From the NCBI GenBank assembly GCA_001896545.1, contig MPOT01000106.1, forward strand, positions 1 through 60,432: a stretch of 60,432 bases of DNA, given 5' to 3'. This stretch comes from Tepidanaerobacter sp. EBM-38 (GTDB lineage Bacteria > Bacillota > Thermosediminibacteria > Thermosediminibacterales > Tepidanaerobacteraceae). Both the position numbers and the translations under genes were made by a program. This document shows, piece after piece, positions 58,465 through 60,432 of this stretch (its first letter is position 1; every line of letters begins with the position of its first letter). The notes under the pieces are model-generated. The model made no database searches, had not been told where the DNA came from, and saw only the letters and a list, made by a program, of their open reading frames with translations.

Positions 58465-58493
58465 TTATAGCATTAGATTAGCGACTTGACAAA
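58465..58493 (-). promoter_or_regulatory. Sigma-A-type promoter of sleB
   Basis: Minus strand TTGTCA, 17-base spacer, TATAAT (perfect -10), about 130 bases before the sleB ATG, leaving a leader of about 120 bases. Confidence 0.75.
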
Positions 58494-58700
58494 ACGCATA
58501 GGTAGGGAAAATATGTCGTATTTTGTTTACAATAAATCAATTATATCATAATTATCTTCTTGTTTAGTTTTCTGCTTAAAAGCTTAAGTTATTACCATGA
58601 TGGTTTTTGATGTAATCTAGGTTAATATCAAACTTTTTATCCATAAATATGAAACATGATAATGCTATATTGCGACTCTTTAAGCTATATATACATACAT

Positions 58701-60281
58701 TTATTTTAAAATATTCTCTTGTATTACTCTTTCAATAGTTTTTAATTTTTCATAAAGCTGTTTTAGCTCTTGACGCTCTAAATTTACTCTATATAGTTCA
58801 CTTAATTTATTTATGATGTTGGTATACAATAATGCTGCATCCTTTTCGGAAGGCCCTTGCACATCATAAGCTTTCACTTCACCATGTTTCAAATCAAAAC
58901 TTTGATTGAACTCAGGAGTATATGCTTTTATATCATATTTTTCTAGTAACAGATTTTTAAATACTTCCATTCCCTCTGGTTCACCATGGACTAAAAATAC
59001 TTCCTTGGGCTTTTGCTTAAAAGAGTCAAACCAATGTAACAACGCTTTTTGATCTGCATGGCCCGAAAATCCTTCCAAATTATGTATTTGCGCATTTACA
59101 GCGATTTGTTCACCATGTATTCTGACCTGTTTTACACCGTCTATAATCTGCCTTCCAAGAGTTCCCGGGGCTTGATAACCCACAAAAACAATGGATGATT
59201 CTTCTCGCCATAAATTATGTTTTAAATGATGTTTTATCCTGCCTGCATCACACATTCCACTGGCAGATATAATTATTGCACCGGTTTTTATGTTATTTAG
59301 TTTGATTGAATCTTCTTCAGAACGAGTCATGACAATTCTTTTTAAAATTCCAGGTGATTGCCATATTTTATCAAAAGCTGCTTTTGTTTCTTCATCAAAA
59401 TAATTTATACTTACTCTAAATATTTCACTGGCAGAAATTGCCAAAGGACTATCGACGTATATTTTACATTCTGGCAAACGCCCCTCTAAATCTAGCTTGC
59501 CTAAGTAGTATAATACATCCTGTGTTCTTTCTACTGCGAAAGCAGGTATTATGACATTGCCGCCTTTAAGAAATGTGGATTTAATTATTTGAAGCAATAA
59601 TTCTTGTTTATCTCCTAAATTTTTATGTATCCTGTTACCATAGGTTGTTTCCATAATCAAATAATCTGCTTTTTCAATTACAGTGGGATCTTTAATTATA
59701 GGTTGATTTAAATTGCCTATATCTCCCGAAAACACTAATTTTGTTTCAGAAGAATTCTCTTTAATCCATAGTTCTACAATAGAAGAGCCGAGAATATGTC
59801 CCGCATCTCTAAATCTTACTGAAATAGTAGGCGTTAAATCGACTTTTAAATCATAGTCCAAAGTCGAAAAATGCATTAGAGACCTTTTAGCATCTAAATG
59901 ATTATATATGGGCTCAATTAAAGGCTCCCCTGCCCTTGATAATTTTCTGTTCTTTCGCTCCACTTCTAACTCTTGAATATGACCGCTGTCAGGCAACATT
60001 ATAGAGCACAAATCGGTTGTTGCTTTTGTAGAAATTATAGTTCCTTTAAATCCTTTTTTAACAAGTTTTGGAATTAACCCGCTATGATCTATATGAGCAT
60101 GCGTAAGTATCACGTAATCAATTTCATTTGGTGCAAAATTGAACTCCCCGTAATTTCGTTCCTTTAAATCCTTTGAGCCTTGAAACATGCCACAATCTAG
60201 TAATAATTTGGTGTCCTCAGTTTCTATCATATAGCATGAACCAGTAACAGTTTTGCAAGCTCCATGAAATGATATTTTCAA
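58701..60281 (-). CDS. Beta-CASP metallo-beta-lactamase RNA-processing-type protein
   Basis: A 526-residue protein of the beta-CASP group (YsxB/CPSF73-like exonucleases). The metallo-beta-lactamase motif THAHIDHSGLIPKL is near residue 55. Then DAGHILGSSIVEL and FSGDIGNLNQP follow. The beta-CASP region has METTYGNRIH, ISASGMCDAGRIKHHL and GFSGHADQKALLHWFD, with FLVHGEPEGM near the end. It likely acts on RNA in the cytoplasm. The TTG at 60281 has GGAGTGG 6 bases upstream; an ATG at 60296 inside that context is the alternative. It follows tRNA-Asn. Confidence 0.9.
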   Translation of the reverse strand: MKISFHGACKTVTGSCYMIETEDTKLLLDCGMFQGSKDLKERNYGEFNFAPNEIDYVILTHAHIDHSGLIPKLVKKGFKGTIISTKATTDLCSIMLPDSGHIQELEVERKNRKLSRAGEPLIEPIYNHLDAKRSLMHFSTLDYDLKVDLTPTISVRFRDAGHILGSSIVELWIKENSSETKLVFSGDIGNLNQPIIKDPTVIEKADYLIMETTYGNRIHKNLGDKQELLLQIIKSTFLKGGNVIIPAFAVERTQDVLYYLGKLDLEGRLPECKIYVDSPLAISASEIFRVSINYFDEETKAAFDKIWQSPGILKRIVMTRSEEDSIKLNNIKTGAIIISASGMCDAGRIKHHLKHNLWREESSIVFVGYQAPGTLGRQIIDGVKQVRIHGEQIAVNAQIHNLEGFSGHADQKALLHWFDSFKQKPKEVFLVHGEPEGMEVFKNLLLEKYDIKAYTPEFNQSFDLKHGEVKAYDVQGPSEKDAALLYTNIINKLSELYRVNLERQELKQLYEKLKTIERVIQENILK

Positions 60282-60322
60282 GACTACCCACTCCATCTTT
60301 TATTTGATTTAGTAAATGTATT

Positions 60323-60352
60323 ATTTTAAACCTTAAACTATTTGATTATCAA
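60323..60352 (-). promoter_or_regulatory. Possible promoter of the beta-CASP gene
   Basis: Minus strand TTGATA, 18-base spacer, TAAAAT, about 42 bases before the TTG start and just after the tRNA gene. Confidence 0.45.
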
Positions 60353-60369
60353 AATATCGAGTATAAATA

Positions 60370-60432
60370 TGGCTCCTCGAGTAGGATTCGAACCTACGAC
60401 CCTTCGGTTAACAGCCGAATGCTCTACCGCTG
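60370..60432 (-). tRNA. tRNA-Asn(GTT), 5' end outside the window
   Basis: Reading the minus strand, the D-arm end, the anticodon stem TTCGG/CCGAA with loop CTGTTAA (anticodon GTT), the T-arm with GGTTCGAATCC, and the 3' acceptor strand are all present. The CCA end is encoded (60370-60372). The 5' acceptor strand and part of the D-arm are cut off by the window edge. Confidence 0.95.

Larger units (their letters stand above)
58337..58700. other. Non-coding region between sleB and the metallo-beta-lactamase gene (364 bases)
   Basis: From the sleB side it holds the ribosome binding site, the structured leader, the promoter at 58465-58493, and then about 200 bases of AT-rich sequence with no gene, no strong terminator for the upstream gene and only a 5-bp palindrome (ACCATCATGGT near 58597). 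Confidence 0.6.

Noticed and set aside
58337..58500. Known c-di-AMP (ydaO) or c-di-GMP riboswitch before sleB
   Set aside because: I could not find the conserved core segments of these classes in the leader.

Overview
The window is an AT-rich, densely packed stretch of a Gram-positive, endospore-forming, flagellated anaerobe of the class Clostridia. This rests on four observations. It carries SpoVS, BofC, SpoIID and SleB genes. It carries a SCIFF (scfA) ranthipeptide precursor, which is typical of Clostridia. The gene order topA-trmFO-xerC-hslV-hslU-codY-flgB is the classical Firmicutes order. The Gram-positive-type lipid operon is headed by fapR. The genus cannot be fixed by eye; a Tepidanaerobacter/Thermosediminibacterales-like organism is only a guess. 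Every gene I support lies on the minus strand, so the layout below is read from the right edge (60432) to the left edge (1).

Right part (60.4-47.2 kb): a tRNA-Asn cut by the edge, a beta-CASP metallo-beta-lactamase protein, a SleB-type cortex hydrolase with its own promoter, leader and terminator, then yigZ, nadE, yebC, bofC, ruvC-ruvA-ruvB, spoIID, queA, an unusual PsiE-like/CorC-domain membrane protein, tgt, yajC and a TIGR04086 membrane protein. Next comes scfA, a 49-codon SCIFF peptide gene with its own promoter and terminator but no radical-SAM maturase beside it.

Middle part (47-36 kb): secD-secF and a phasin-like coiled-coil gene ending in a very long terminator. Then comes the fatty-acid operon fapR-plsX-fabH-fabK-fabD-fabG-acpP, with a FapR-like operator over the fapR start region, followed by fabF and rnc. 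spoVS follows alone, with a sigma-H-like promoter and a terminator.

Central housekeeping block (36-15 kb): smc-ftsY; ylxM-ffh-rpsP-khpA-rimM-trmD (signal recognition particle and ribosome maturation); rplS-rbgA-rnhB-yraN-comM-cobO-dprA; topA-trmFO-xerC-hslV-hslU-codY. hslU is split by a one-base frameshift in an A7 tract.

Left part (14.5-0 kb): the flagellar basal body, hook and motor operon flgB-flgC-fliE-fliF-fliG-fliH-fliI-fliJ-motE(ylxF)-fliK-flgD-TIGR02530-flgE-flbD-motA-motB-fliL-fliM-fliY, running out of the window at the start of another gene. It lies just downstream of codY, separated by a perfect palindromic terminator and a 393-base intergenic region.

Recurring themes are frequent TTG starts with strong ribosome binding sites, 8-base stop/start overlaps, and hairpins that would cover the ribosome binding site or start codon of ylxM, rbgA, ruvC and bofC. 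No CRISPR array, insertion sequence, prophage or attachment site was seen.
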